A stretch of DNA of 64,000 nucleotides from Neodiprion pinetum. Its lineage: Eukaryota; Arthropoda; Insecta; Hymenoptera; Diprionidae. The DNA lies in assembly GCF_021155775.2 (NCBI RefSeq), contig NC_060238.1:5132001-5196000 (forward strand), given 5' to 3'. Positions within the stretch are counted from its first letter, which is position 1; every line of letters starts with the position of its first letter. Made by a program: the position numbers and the translations under genes. Under the pieces are notes generated by a model. The model made no database searches. It was not told the origin of the DNA and saw only the letters and a list, made by a program, of their open reading frames with translations. Below are positions 37,581-50,737 of this stretch, in pieces.

Positions 37581-37620
37581 AAAGGGCTCGAGAGCGCCTG
37601 CTGAGCGAACCACGGATCAA
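37454..37620 (+). repeat. Divergent right-edge unit of the array
   Basis: The last unit carries a one-base insertion (tcctgggtatc) and an 8-bp loss in the TGAT tract, giving the only anchor spacing that is not 198 or 105 (191 bp). Homology to the unit stops after ggcatgcctgcttg near 37580. Both changes break the minus-strand frame. Confidence 0.8.
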
Positions 37621-38619
37621 GAGTAACGGTTGAAAAGAAGAAAACATGCACCCGAATTATTGAAGAGGAGAGGAAAATTAATTACAACAGATAGGTTTCT
37701 AGTTTCAGTTTCAGTTTATTCAATATGTTTCTATCGTAGTACAATTGTTTTTGTGTCAGTGTATAGTACTTTAAGAAGTTGCGAAATTGTCGTATCATGG
37801 TCCAAGTCAAGAAGAAATGGAAAAGAGTGATCGTCCATTACATAAGAAATTCAACAATTATATGCTACAGAAGAAGTGCAATACACAGCCTCAGGCAGAA
37901 TATGAAATATGTTATACGAGATATTTATCATTGTAGTTCATAAGAAGAGATTAAGCTCTGGTCTGCGTGCAGGTGTACTGAAAGGCCATCTGTAGGATAT
38001 GATATGTATAATAGTATACTGTTACTATCTGATGTAACCTGTTATAAAACAAATCAATCTGGAATGAATTGATTTCTCTGTATTATCTTTGTTTTTGCTG
38101 AGGTGTTTGTCCCACGATTTCTGAAATCCGTTGTTTGCTATGCGCTGAATTTAATTGTTCCAATAAGGGTCATGTGAATCGATATTAAGGTGAATAGCGT
38201 TTTTTTACAAGATGAAAGAAAAAGCAAGGCTTGCCCCTTTGGATTACTGGTGAAAGTTCTAATGATTTTGAATAATGCTTAGATGCACTATTGCGACCTT
38301 ACTTGCCGAGAGAAATTGTTTGCACGCAATGGATGAAAATCACAGCCAAAGAACTGAAGATTTCCCTCGTAATTTCTCTGCTGTTGGTCCTAAGCGTTTC
38401 TTGACGTCTTTAAGTCTCATAAACATTCAAAAGTCATTCACTGCTGGAGACCGCAGCATTTATCCAGAAAAATGATAATTGATGACTTGACTCAAACTTA
38501 TTTATGTTTGAAATTGACCCAAGGTCAACGTACTTATTTTCATTTCTACTATTCAGCTCAATGAAATATCACAGTTATTTCTAAATTTAATCATCGTACA
38601 TATTCTTAGTATACTCGTA
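37621..38619. other. Right flank of the array, no gene recognised
   Basis: AT-rich single-copy-looking DNA. Short open frames at 37630-37830 and 38275-38475 on the + strand are of chance length. No splice-linked reading frame with the array was found. Confidence 0.4.
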
Positions 38620-38945
38620 CGTGCATCCTGTAATACGATAGTATTACAATGTTTATAGCATAAATCTTACATCAAATTCTATCAATAGCATCACATGGTA
38701 AGGTGTAACCGTTCATTGTATTTACATCTTGTAACGATTCGGAAGAACAATCTTACAAATGGAATTACAGTATCTACGGGATAAAGCTTATAACAAACAC
38801 TATCAATATCATCACCTAATACGGGTTGCAATCATTTATTGAATTCACATCTTTCAACGAAACAGAAATACAATTTTTTTATGACCAAGTCAATAACAAA
38901 TAAAATCAATATCATCTCATAAATATATCATTAATCTTAAATCAG
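38620..38945 (+). repeat. Degenerate AT-rich minisatellite, ~2.5 copies
   Basis: Diverged tandem copies share tatcaatatcatcac-like, ttattgaattcacatctt-like and aacgaa.c.gaa blocks. The atcaata motifs are at 38681, 38802 and 38905, so spacing is 121 then 103 bp. Confidence 0.65.
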
Positions 38946-39599
38946 AAAAATATGTCTCATAAACTTATCATTTCTTCAAAAATAGAAACTCATAGCAGGG
39001 TGAAAAATTTCCACTTCCGTCAATCTATCAAAATTACTGATCATAGCTCCACTTGCATGGAACTTGCGCAATAAACTTTGGCGTAAAAAGAAATAATCCT
39101 CAACTTTACAGATCAATTTTCAATCAGTGAGATACTTATATTCACCATGTTAATCATTCAGATTGACATATAAACACAAAGCAATGTTCATAATTGTTAG
39201 TCTTCCGTTTCAGAATATTTTAAGTTCATTTTTATATCCACTATTATAAGCCTTCTGTCTTCTAATGTCGCAGCAATTCCTTTCAGTTCGACTTTCCTTT
39301 TGCGATTAATGTGCGTATGTGTGTGTGGTCGAAGAGCTCTAAATCATCTGCAAGCATGCAATACGTCGGCCATCATCGTTAGAATTTAATGGAAATTCCA
39401 TGAACTCTGTGTGAGTTCCGGGCAACAGACGTATTGCTGGCTAGAGGAATGCGATTATCCTATACCAGCGAACGGTCCGGCATTATATGCAGTGTGTATG
39501 TTCGGTTCCTCTATCTTACGGAAGTTTGATCGAGGTATCCAGGAAACTTATTTCTGAAAAGTAGAAAATACATATGACTTTAATCTCGTGGTCGACTAC

Positions 39600-39839
39600 T
39601 TAACCCTTCGACTGTTCCAGTGCCAGACATGTCGACAGAAAGAAGTCGTGCCACTTTTGTGTCATGACACATATGTGGGAATTTTAAAGAAACAAATGTT
39701 TTTACTACATCGATTTGACTCTAATTTGGTAAATGATCGTTTTTAAGCTCGCTAAATTATAGAATAAATCTATGAAATGTTTTTTTCAACACAAAAGTGG
39801 CACGAAAATCACATTTTTGTCTGACTGATAAGGGGTTGA
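39600..39839 (+). mobile_element. TTAA-type foldback element
   Basis: Left end TTAACCCTTCGACTG, right end the near inverse (reverse complement TCAACCCCTTATCAGTC). Internal arms also pair: tcgtgccacttttgtgt at about 39645 mirrors acacaaaagtggcacga at about 39789-39804. The flanking tetramer is TTAA on the left and TTGA on the right. About 240 bp, non-coding. Confidence 0.65.
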
Positions 39840-41536
39840 TGACGGAATCAAAATATCAATATGAGTACGTATATTAATTCACACGATTGTTCCCGTAGAC
39901 CAATGAGCATTTGTGCGTAGAAATACCTGCTCATTACGTGACGTCATTAGTTTAGCTGTGACACTCCATAACTTCCGGCGCTCGGACTCCGTGGGGCGAA
40001 GCTTTTCTAGGAATCGGGAGGCTAGGACTGGTTTCCAAATGCGCCAATCAGGCAATCGCTCGTTATGCTGCGCTGATTTGGTATGAAGGCTGATGTAATC
40101 CTGTGCTGATGCAATATGGATTCACACGTATATAATATACACCAAGGCGTGTGACGAGATGGCGCGGTCTGAGGTAGAAGTTAGCGCACCAGAAGTTATG
40201 GAGAGAATCCATCGTACTAACTTTTGATTAAATTAGTCCGCAAATGAATAGAGTCAGCGAAGTAGCGATCTGATCAGTCTGCCAGCAGTCTGTGCGCAGA
40301 TCTTTCTGAGGTCACTCATAGTAGGTAGATAGGTACATTAGATTCTTCGATGTAGGATGTTGAGTAGATTACCATCAGACCTTCGCAGTAATTACCTATA
40401 GCTGACATACCGTCTGGGAAGAACCAGTTTTAATTGGAAAGATGGGGAATTTGTAGTCTCTGGTTTTTTTGCTGGAACGTGAATGAAGGGTTTTTAAAGT
40501 AGAAAAGACAGACTGATCAGACATCCGTATAATGTATTTCGAATACGACGTTGGAATCAAGTATTCAAGGGTTAAACCCAGGATTACGTGTAACCTGATG
40601 AAGCATGAATCGCCATCCATTCAAATGTTTGTTAAATATTCACGAGGCGTTTCCCAGAACATGCATAACGTGTTTCTGACTGACCTCCTCATGGCGCCCC
40701 ACCATTATATATCCGTTTTAAATAACGCGAACAGAAAAACGCGAATTTGTACCAACAATGAGTGTAACGAGTGACGTCTGAAATCCCCTTTCCGAGTTAC
40801 CCGAAAATACGTTCGGCAATTCCTTTACTGATCTTTCTCAATTTCTTTCCAATTAGCGATACTTGATTGATTACACCTTGTTAGGAAAACCATTGATAGT
40901 CGATACAGGTGGCGTTGAGAAGTTATTGCTTTGAAGATAATTACTCATTTATCAGTCGAGATGACTGTCATCTTTTCACAAAATCCAATAAGGCCTGGAG
41001 TGTAATGCGACTTTCGTAATTGCAGATCATATTTGGACAGTTAATCGATTCGATAAGGTGAATTTTCTGTTGCACGGTATAATAATGATTGTGAAACGTT
41101 TCGTCCCGTAACGAGCCCACAAGTTATAAAAGACTTCCTTGTGAAATGTACCACGACTTTATAATTTTAATAAATTTCTATCATGCGCCCCATTTCTCCC
41201 TTCCTTTACATATACGCTAATTGTATTTTATTCGTGGACAGAATTTGTTTCAGAGTCCGTAATTTTTTTTTTTTTTTTTTTTTCAACAACAATCTTCCGA
41301 CCCTAGGTAAAATAAGTAGGTAGACAACAACGATGGAGAAGTATGAGAAATCAGTTACCTCTCTGATTTTCCCGAGGTATTTCACTTGGCAAGTTCCTCT
41401 TTCATTCTACTTTGTGTCATGACGTGGCTGCCCAAATTCAATACTTGACGAACGCGTAGAATTTTCTTCGTCTTGGATAAAAAAAAAAAAAATGATAAAA
41501 ATTAGTTTCGTTTCCTTGCTAAGCATATAGGTGTAT

Positions 41537-41568
<32 letters not shown>

Positions 41569-44500
41569 GATAGACGGAGGATCTTCGCAGAAGCACGGAC
41601 GAAAGTATAAAACAGCCCGGGGAGTGTGAATGACTTCCCAGGATTGAATTTAGTGAATTATAAAAACGAGCCGCGTGGCTAGCAATCTCGGAAGTGAAAG
41701 CCACGCGAGTTGAGGTTACATAGAAGGTATGGGGGTGACGGAAAAAGTAGAGGGACGGAAAATAGAAGCTTACTCAGGGAGAAATGAATGAAGAAAAAAA
41801 ATCGATTCAATTCCTTCCAGTGAGAAATGAAAGTGGTAAAGTCATCCGCCGTTGATTACTGTCCAATTTATTTTACGTGCCTGTAAAGTCGAAGTTGAAG
41901 TAATCAACAATTCTGTCACTGAGTATTTTTTCAGTTTCCAGTCAACGTTTTTAAATGTTTTTAAACACCTGATGAAAAGTACGAACTAGAGAACAAAACA
42001 ACATAAATCATGCCTTGAGCGGACAAGTTAGATTAATAATGGAACCAATCAATCTCTGGAAATGGTCAGAGGTATATGAGTGTCGAGAGAAAGGAAGTGG
42101 TTGAATGAAAGGAGAAGAAGTGGAGAGGCTTAACGGCCCTTTTTGATTAGCCTCGACCCGGTTGACAAGCTTTTTACGTGGGCGAAGCTTCCATATCATG
42201 CTTCTTATAGCGTTCATTTACGTTTTTCCAGTTTGTTAATTTTTTCCTTCCCCGTTTGCCTGCTTTCTTTGTCGACTTATCTTTTCACTCTATTCATGCC
42301 AACGCGAATATTACAGATTCGTGTGTCGATACAACTTCGTTATTTGTTTTCCGACGTGTCTTTCACCTCGTCAAGTGACGTAGTCATGGAAATTTTTTCG
42401 TCATTTTAAACTCACTCTTAGCTGAAGGGACAGAGAAGTTCGACAACTCGCATCGTGCGTCGTTCTTAGCTAATAGTTTGACTTTCCTTAACCTCCAAGA
42501 TGGCGGTGCTGTCGATTGGACAACGTGACGTGGAATGATGATGTACTTCGGATTGCGAGGATGGGCTGAAACAAAGGATAATATTGTCAAACAACTAACT
42601 CATCAAATTTAGAAGTTATCTCAAGGACGGAAAACGCGAGGCAGAAAGCTACGTGATTAATTAAACCTTCGCGCGTTTTCCCCGGTTCCAAATTTCAAAC
42701 GGTCATCGCCTCACCGGATTCTCCTCAACAAAATTTACTCATTTTCAAGCTTACCGAATTTCATCGCAAATGAATAAGCACCTAAACACATGAACGAAAA
42801 AGTTTCCAGTTGTTTGTATGAAAGTTGCCAAAATTGATTGCAAAAACAAGTTCTATTGGATTAAAAAATCGAGCGCATAGAACAGAATTAAAACCCAATT
42901 AAAAAAGGCACCTCTGCGCAAAATTGTACCATTTTATTGTCCCTCAGCAGGATATTTCCAGTGTTTGCGTCAAACTGGTTTTAAGCTTTTGCAGTACAGT
43001 GTACACCTAATGTCATTGCTGGTATTGAATTTTTTACCGGAATATCGTCAAGACCGTACGATATCCTTTGTAAAATATGGAACCGAGTAAAGACGCATAT
43101 CATAAGCACCGTGTTACGAAGACTCTGTGATTGTATGCTGAAATGATATTCGACGTTGTTGTAAAATTCCGGGAATAGCCTACTTTCCTTTCAAACGTTT
43201 GCGTCATGGTACGATGGATAAAAAATGTACCATCAACCGTTCCCTTTCTTATACGAATGTATCCGATAGGCCGCCCATCGCTGTCACGTGTCAATTCAAG
43301 GCTCCCTGTTCGGCGGCCATCTTACTTTCACTCCAAGGGCTAACGGACGGGGTTGATTGATGCCAAGAGTCCTATAACGTCGCTTTGACAAACGAGGACC
43401 GCGCGGAAATGCCCGTGCCGAAGAGAGAAAATCCACGTGGTGAAACCGATATAATTCTTATATATAAGTTATAGAGGTATGAAGGAAGCTATCGGTAATG
43501 TCCGATTCAATGAATTCAAGACATTCGGTAAGCACGAAAAATTGCACAGAGTTTGATAATCCGGAAAACCTTGTTCAAGGTATCGGAAATAATGTGTTAT
43601 TCAGGTTGATTGAGAAAAAAACCGATAATAGATATTGTTAAACCTTACTTGCCAAACTCCTGTAAAATCACCTACTTGCCGGACTGGCAAAAATTGTTAT
43701 AAAAAATAAACTGTTGAACATTTTTAGTTGAAATTTTTTTTAGAACATATTGAACGTTTACTTAGGATCACGTAGTTAATATAGTCAAAGATTAAATTTA
43801 AGTATACTAAAAATAATGCAATATAATTCTATAGGAAGAAAAAGAAAAATAGTAATTTTGACACAAAAATTGACAATTTTTTTATTGTTCAATATTATGA
43901 GCTGAAATTCTAACTGGGCCGTTTAGGTACTTAAAATTAAGAAAAAAAGCTTGGGTTGGTCTATACCCCTGGGTGGCAAGTAACGGTTAATTTTAGCAGA
44001 TTGGCTATAAAAATACACAAGTAGAAAATACTGAAAGTATAAACACAAAATTTCATGATACCGATACTTCCTTTCGTATGGTTTTGGAATGGTCAAAACG
44101 TGTTTTTGTCCAGTTTCATTCTGCGATGGTTAACTTCATTCCGAAAACTACTTTTTCTACAAATTTACTGCAACGCTTTTCTTTTTTTTTTTTGTCGCTT
44201 TGTAAAAACATTCAGCATTGTTGTTCTACTCAGCAATATGACTTCACGTGTTCCCGCAGAATTAAGCTGGTGGGTTTTTCGCTTCATTGAGGAAAAGTTA
44301 CACAGATAGTTCTGATAAGTAAACACGCCAAAGAGCCAATATACGATTCCAATGAAAGCGCGAGGCGAGAATAAGGATGGCGTACTTACACAAGCAGATA
44401 CAACGGCGTCAAATCTCCTATCCGAATGAGACTGAGGTGCCAATCGATAGGGCAGAACCTCGCGATTGAACTTTACGCTTGGAATTTATTCTCTGTAATA

Positions 44501-44964
44501 AAAGCAATACTTAGAAATTTGTATGGAATTAGTGGTAAAATTTTGAAAAAAATTCAATTTTTCGAAATCATTATAACATTCTAGGCAATGTGGTTTCAGG
44601 TTTCGTAGGAAATAAAATCTGGCAATGCCGATTAACTTTTTTCACAAAATCAAGTCCATCAAGTCAAGGTAGTCGTTTGAAATTTTGAAACCTTATAATT
44701 TTCGATTGTATGAAATCGCGAAATCGACGAGAATCATCCTCTTTAGGCAAAGTATAAATTAAACTTTACCTGTCTAAAATAGCACTAGTTAAACTTGGAC
44801 CGTCTGCAAACTTTGCATACGGGTTTTATCGACTGGCATATCTTGAGAACAATTGAAGATAATATCTCAACGCGGTCTGGTTTTCTATTCGAAACCATGA
44901 ACAAGAGAATTTCCACTTGGCATCGAGAAAATAGTTTATAACATGCAGTATATAGAATGAGTAG
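39840..44964. other. Gene-poor block
   Basis: No exon or RNA gene supported. It contains a 21-base T-run (41262-41282), a TA microsatellite at 41.5 kb and scattered short open frames of chance length on both strands, for example 44055-44309 (+) and 44165-44443 (-), which overlap each other. Confidence 0.4.
41532..41567 (+). repeat. TA/GTGTATA microsatellite
   Basis: Self-complementary alternating tract, about 36 bp. Confidence 0.85.
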
Positions 44965-45367
44965 TTAAGGGTCGAATGAATGGCCTAACGCGCATGCGCT
45001 GAAATTCTAGCGCAAAAGCTGTTGTTTTGTCAGGTTGACCAACCGTCATAAGTTCGAACGACAGGTCGCCGCGATGTACGTAACCTTAAAAATTTTTACA
45101 GCTGTCGTTGGCAGTTGTGCTCAACTTCGGTCATTCCCCGATTAATAATTTTCACGAATAAAAACATTCGCAATTCGCTCATTCGATCTTCAAAAACAGT
45201 TCCAACGACCAAAATGTTTTATCTATTACAGATGCCGTAAATATTTTTGAGGTTATATACATCGCGGCTACCTGGCATCCGAACTTACGACGGTTGGTCA
45301 ACCTGACAAAACAACTGAATTTGCGCTAGAATTTTAGCGCATGCGCGTCAGATCACTCGATCGTTAA
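44965..45367 (+). mobile_element. TTAA-flanked foldback MITE, copy 2
   Basis: Perfect TTAA at both ends (44965-44968 and 45364-45367). Inverted arms follow: about 25 diverged bases, then acgcgcatgcgct.aaattctagcgcaaa, gttgttttgtcaggttgaccaaccgt and tcgaac-like blocks mirrored on the right. The termini and core match the element at 19813-20063; this copy has an extra ~150-bp loop. Non-coding; consistent with piggyBac-type mobilisation. Confidence 0.85.
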
Positions 45368-47261
45368 GTTATTCGCTCTGTAGAAATGTAGCTTTTCCGA
45401 AATGCATCAAGACTTGAGAAAACTGCAGAGGATCAGGTTAACTCACTTGAGGTAACCTGAGCTGAACAAATAGACGCTTCTCATCGACTGTGAACGCCTT
45501 ACGTTTGCCTCGTAAATCGAGCCCGCAACACGTCGGATTGATGCAGCGTTTAACGAGCACTGCAGTATAAGTTATGATGTTCCATCAACGGAGGTGTAAA
45601 TCGTCAAGTAAACATTATGGATTACCTTACTAGTAGATTACGGTGAAAAATTGTTTGGTTCCGAATGAGAAACTATGCGACAATAATTTCGTAGATCGAA
45701 TCGAACAATGTTTGACAGAGGAAATTATTCGATGTATCGTGCTAATTCTAAGATAATTCAGAAGCGAGTATAATAATTATCGTCGTCGTCAGGGAAACTG
45801 ATTCTGTTCAGAATCATACATTGCCACAGCTGAGAAAACAAACGTAGCTTGTCTCGAACTCTATATCAGTTAACATTATTGATAGTGATTTTACCAACGT
45901 TTAATCAAGTCAAAGTTACTATAACCCGTTGATAGTCCATTAGAGAAACGATGTTGTAGGGACAAATTTAAATCTTCAAAGAACTGGGAAATAGATGATC
46001 CCTTTTCAGAATAATCAATGATTGGATGTTTTTCATTCGTTTCATGAGGAATGTATTGGTTAAATACTGCTGACATACAATTATGATTAAAAAATAAACC
46101 AAGATGTAGAAAAAGCGTTTGACTGGGTGTAATTTAGCAAAATCTCTTTTGATGTGAAGAAAAAAAAAAAAAACTTTTCATTTTCACTTTGGCGCTATTT
46201 GCATGAAGGAATTAATACACGGGTCTCACGATAATGCATAAGCCATGTAGATTTTGAAGCGCCACGCCGGCATAAGAGATGATAATTAATTCTGCCTCAC
46301 ACTCGCCACATCTGTAGTGGTTATATTACGACTATTATAAATTTAATATTATTTCATATAATTGTGGTGCCGTTTCATTTTCACCACCCACATCACCGTG
46401 ACAAGTATAAAAAAACACACGCGTAGTAGTTGTGGAGTTAAACAGAGATAATCAGATCATCTGCTTTGTATCCTTCATACTCGCTTTCTCAAACTAAGAC
46501 GCGTAATGATCCATCGTTGTAGTACAGTAATGGATATATTTATCAACAACGTATCTTTTACAAGTTATGAAATGATTTTCACTGTTTCGTTTGATCTTGA
46601 CACGCTTAACTGGCCCATCTTTTGATCTGATATACCTCTGACAAACACACGAGCTTCGCAGCTACGATCAATCATGCACATCTATCTTTAACTGAACGAC
46701 TTTAATGAACATTTTAATAAAACACGTATAAAGCAAGCTAGTTCGACGTGGTAAATCGATGCTTACGACACCACGATTCTTACACCATTATTCCTGACTG
46801 ACTGCAATCACCCAAACCAGAGTTGTCGAAATTAATCGAACAAGGAGTATTTGACGGATCCATCGAAGAGTGGAATTGGAGATTGTAGAGGCATCAGTAG
46901 CGAAATAGAGAGAAAAGTTAATTTCTTCAAAAACGATTCACTGCCCGTAGACGAACATGGCTGAACACTCTGATAATATCCGGGTATTGCACACTTTTCA
47001 AGAACCGAAGAATAGATCACTCTAGAATTATCGGGACCCGCAGTCTTGATCAAATGTTAGAAAATGGACAAAATCCAGTCCAAAATATCTCCACCAATGT
47101 TTACCAAATTTGTACGAAGGATAGTAAACAGGGATGAAACGGAAGTAAAATGTTCAAAGTGATTAAACTCTGCAGTGTTTCCGATTCGGTTCCAACATTT
47201 TTGGACGCGGTTTGAAATGAAGGTGCATTTTCAACGATCACCCAAAACTAGTGCATGCCAA
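45368..47261. other. Gene-free stretch
   Basis: AT-rich sequence with an A-run near 46160; no exon, RNA gene or repeat recognised. Confidence 0.4.
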
Positions 47262-47434
47262 ATCGTCACTTGACATGCCTTACTTCGGAGGTTGGTTTCA
47301 CTCCTTCAAAGTATTCAATGGCAGATGAAAAAAAATACGTATCGCTTAGTTTTCGATCTACTATGACATATTACAAAAGGAATTAAATCGGAGGGATCGG
47401 CCTGGAATACCTTTCTTGTAAGTTTTAGAGTTAA
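47262..47434 (+). mobile_element. Single arm of the 17.8-kb foldback family
   Basis: Matches the right arm at about 18095-18276 in order: ccaaatcgt, cttgacatgccttact, ctc.ttcaaagtatt, acgtatcgcttagtttt, atctactatgac and cttgtaagt, ending in the same TTAA (47431-47434). The left arm is missing, so this is a half element. Confidence 0.75.
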
Positions 47435-48379
47435 ACCGCTGAACGCACCTCTGACGAGTTCATATCCATCCGCCCGATAACTTCTCTGCAGGTATACACC
47501 AGTTCAGTCCTGGACATCAATTGGCAATGTACGCCCTCAGTGTGAAGGTTTTGCGAGTGGCGGCGATTGGCGGAGCTTAAACTGGGGAAGGAAGAGAAGG
47601 CCGATGGCTCGTTTGTTTGACGCCTGAGGAAAGGTCGAAGGTCAAAGGTAGCTGGCTGACCGGGAAATTCTCTGCTTCAAAGTCGCAAACGAGGGAGATG
47701 AACCCGGCCACATTTGTAGGGTAAACGCTTCATATAACCTCGATCCCTTCATAACAGCCTCAGATATAACTATGAACACTCCTTAACTCTTAACCCCAAC
47801 AATTACAAATTTCTTCTATTGGCATGCCGTTGTACCAACGTTCAGTACACGAAAACTATATCTCATGTCTTTGGTCGGATGAGTCTTGTCCTTTAATGAC
47901 TTACAGTTTCGATTTTGAGAACTGAATACAACTGTTGTCGATATAGTTGGGACAAATGAGACGTTGATTCATGCTGTATCCGCCGACTAACATTCACGGT
48001 TAATGTAATGGTGCCTGTTAGTCGGTACAACATGAAGAGAATAAGAACGATTTGAAACGAAGTTGTTCCTTGCCAGAAGCGGAGCTGTTGAAATGCCTGG
48101 AAACACAGGAATAACTTTCGCACTTTACGATTGTGTTTTCGTGATAAAATTTTTACAGTTGTGGTCGCCGTGCAGAGAAGTTTATGCCATATCGACTTTG
48201 CGGTAAAGACATGCAGTTGCCCATTACAAAAGAAGAAACATTCAAAAATGTGCCTTTCGCTGCGACGTCAACGTTACTCAAGATAATATAGCCCCGAGTT
48301 TATTGACTCGATTATGATATGAAAAACGTCATGGCGAGGGGTTAAACACGCATCAGTTTGCGCGTACATTGAATTTCAC
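47435..48379. other. Gene-free stretch
   Basis: No recognised gene. The minus-strand frame at 47893-48123 is short and domainless. Confidence 0.4.
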
Positions 48380-49045
48380 ATGACTTCAATAAGACTTCAG
48401 AGATTTCAAGTAGTATTAAAAAATTTCAAAGAATTACAAAGGATTTCGAAATAATTCATGGGCTTCAAGAATTCCAATGTGCTTCCAACAAGATTTCAGA
48501 GATTTCAAATGATTTCACAAAATTTCAAAAGATGTTACAGGGCTTGAAAATATTTCAAAGAATTACAAAGGATTTCGAAATATTTCATACGTTTCAAGAA
48601 TTCCATTGTGCTTCCAATAAGACTGCAGAGATTTCAAATGATTTCACAAAATTTCAAAAGATGTTACAGGGTTTCAAAAGATTTCAAAGAATTACAAAGG
48701 ATTTCAAAATACTTCATAGGTTTCAAGAATTCCAATGTACTTGCAATAAGAATCCAGAGATTTCAAGTAATGTAACAAAATTTCAAAAGATATTACAGGA
48801 TTTGAAAAGATGTCAAAGAATTACAAAGGATTTCAAAATATTTCATAGGGTTCAAAGATCCCAATGTGCTTTCAATAAGACTTCCGAAATAACAAACGAT
48901 TTCACGAAATTTCAAAAGAAGTTACATGATTTCAGGATTCAAAGTGTTCTAAAAATTCCATGTAATTTCAAAGATTTCCGAGATTTTCGATGATTTCACG
49001 AGGTTTCCTATTATTTCAAAGGATTTCATAAAATTTCACGAACAA
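48380..49045 (+). repeat. 129-bp tandem repeat, about five copies
   Basis: Copies share tttcaaagaattacaaagg; the same base of this motif is at 48427, 48556, 48685 and 48814, i.e. exactly 129 bp each time, with a fifth diverged copy near 48940. Each copy is itself made of short ~10-bp steps (atttcaaag-like). As 129 is a multiple of three, a + frame stays open for 153 codons (48532-48993) with an F, K, Q-rich repeat; this looks like a by-product of the repeat. Confidence 0.88.
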
Positions 49046-49569
49046 TGCGGAGCATATTTCGAAGCGAGCCAACCTCTCGCCGTGCATCGCACTGAACATG
49101 CAGCACAGAAGCCGAGCATATGCCGCCAGGCAAAACCCTGGTAGTCACCAGCTTCCTTTTATAATTAACGAAAGCGTGAGTAGATACGTATACGACGAAC
49201 CGTGTTCCACATCCTTGCTACGATGACATATACGAGGAGAGCGTTTGTCTCGTCGGTTTTATTTGAAAGGTATTACTTGTGCCGAGGTATGGCATCGCGT
49301 TTCTACTTCATTAATAATTGTTTCATCCAGGGCATGCCACAGAATTGCCTCATTCCAACCTCTGACGTAGGGTAAGTGTGTGTATTACAGCATATCTCGC
49401 GACACGGAGAGTAACGAATACATGTAATATCACAAAAGCCATTCGCTTGTTCTTGGATCACCGCGACTTGGGTCACACACTGTTTTCCATTTCGACAAAA
49501 TTGCAGGGTTATTGCACGACACTGTTCACGTGCCGTAAGCTGTTTCGATCTTGTTGACCAAGGAAAGGG

Positions 49570-49600
<31 letters not shown>

Positions 49601-50737
49601 GAGCGGTTTCTGTACTTTATAAAAGAACCCGATCTATTCACCCGTGCAGAAAAAGCCTGTATTTCATCCCCGGATGGAGGCAACTCTGCTAACCCGACGT
49701 GACGTAGGAGAAAAATTCATATTTCACCACGGCAGCCAAGCGGCATGGACAAATTGTGGAGACCCATTCGGCTCCGTGTTGTGCAATGGACATATGCTCA
49801 CCGGGCGAAACGACCGCGGTTCACAGAACAAGAAAAACGATTCGTTGGAAACGGGAATGTAGTGTATAACCTGACTTGCACTATCAACCTTTCATATATT
49901 GCGAAAAATCTGCACCCAAGTAACGTACACTGTGGACTTATTGTCGTAAGGAAATGGACTCAATTTGTTGGAGGATGTTGATGAAACTTTCCTATCTGGA
50001 ACCAATCCATGGTATCCAGTAAAAAATCCGTAACAAATTCGAGGACATTTCCAGGTTATTCAAGGACATTGAAAATAACATTTTTGCGGGACACAAGAAA
50101 AATTCAAGATCATTTCCAAGACCACTGGGCGCCATGCAATCGATCCGACTGTACGTCAAATTTTGGACACTGGTGAGTGTACATTAACTATCAGCTAGTC
50201 TTCGTTTTGAATTTGTCTGGATTTCGATGTTTTCAAGAACATTCGTCAACTTATTGAGCGATGTTTGAGGACGACAATCATGGATGCGTGTAAGAGATAC
50301 CGTTTCCCGCAGGGCGGTCTGGATTATTCATGTAGAAAAGGCTCTCGAGGCACTTAGGGGAAATCTGAGATAGGTACGCGATGTGACACGGGGTAACTCA
50401 CAGTCCGTATCGACAACACCGAAACATTGAACGTAATAGATTGCTCGATTCAAGGATCGTCGATCCATTCTTCTACATTTGACGCCTCTGATAATAAGCT
50501 TCGAGGAAATTCCTTTCACGACTTTGCGATGTCGGGGGAAATTATATTCGCCAGGGGTGAAACAATATTCCCTATCGACCGCCTTTACATGAGACTTAAG
50601 TGATCATCCCGTCCTCTCGTTTCGCAGTCGTCGTTCATAGCCTGCGGATTTCTAGTGCATATGGGGTAATTGACGCGCTGATCCGAAATATTCCTATCAG
50701 GATTCGGTCCGACTTGGAACACCAGTCTTAAACGATT
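49046..50737. other. Gene-free stretch
   Basis: Holds a GA microsatellite at 49571-49603. Overlapping open frames on both strands at 49.3-50.0 kb lack recognisable domains. Confidence 0.4.
49571..49603 (+). repeat. (GA)n microsatellite
   Basis: Simple GA tract with one AAA interruption. Confidence 0.92.

Noticed and set aside
48532..48993. 153-codon F/K/Q-rich protein
   Set aside because: The frame follows from a 129-bp tandem repeat with few stops; no independent evidence for coding.
49303..49683. 126-codon minus-strand frame
   Set aside because: Driven by the (GA)n microsatellite, which gives a Ser-Leu repeat; no domain.
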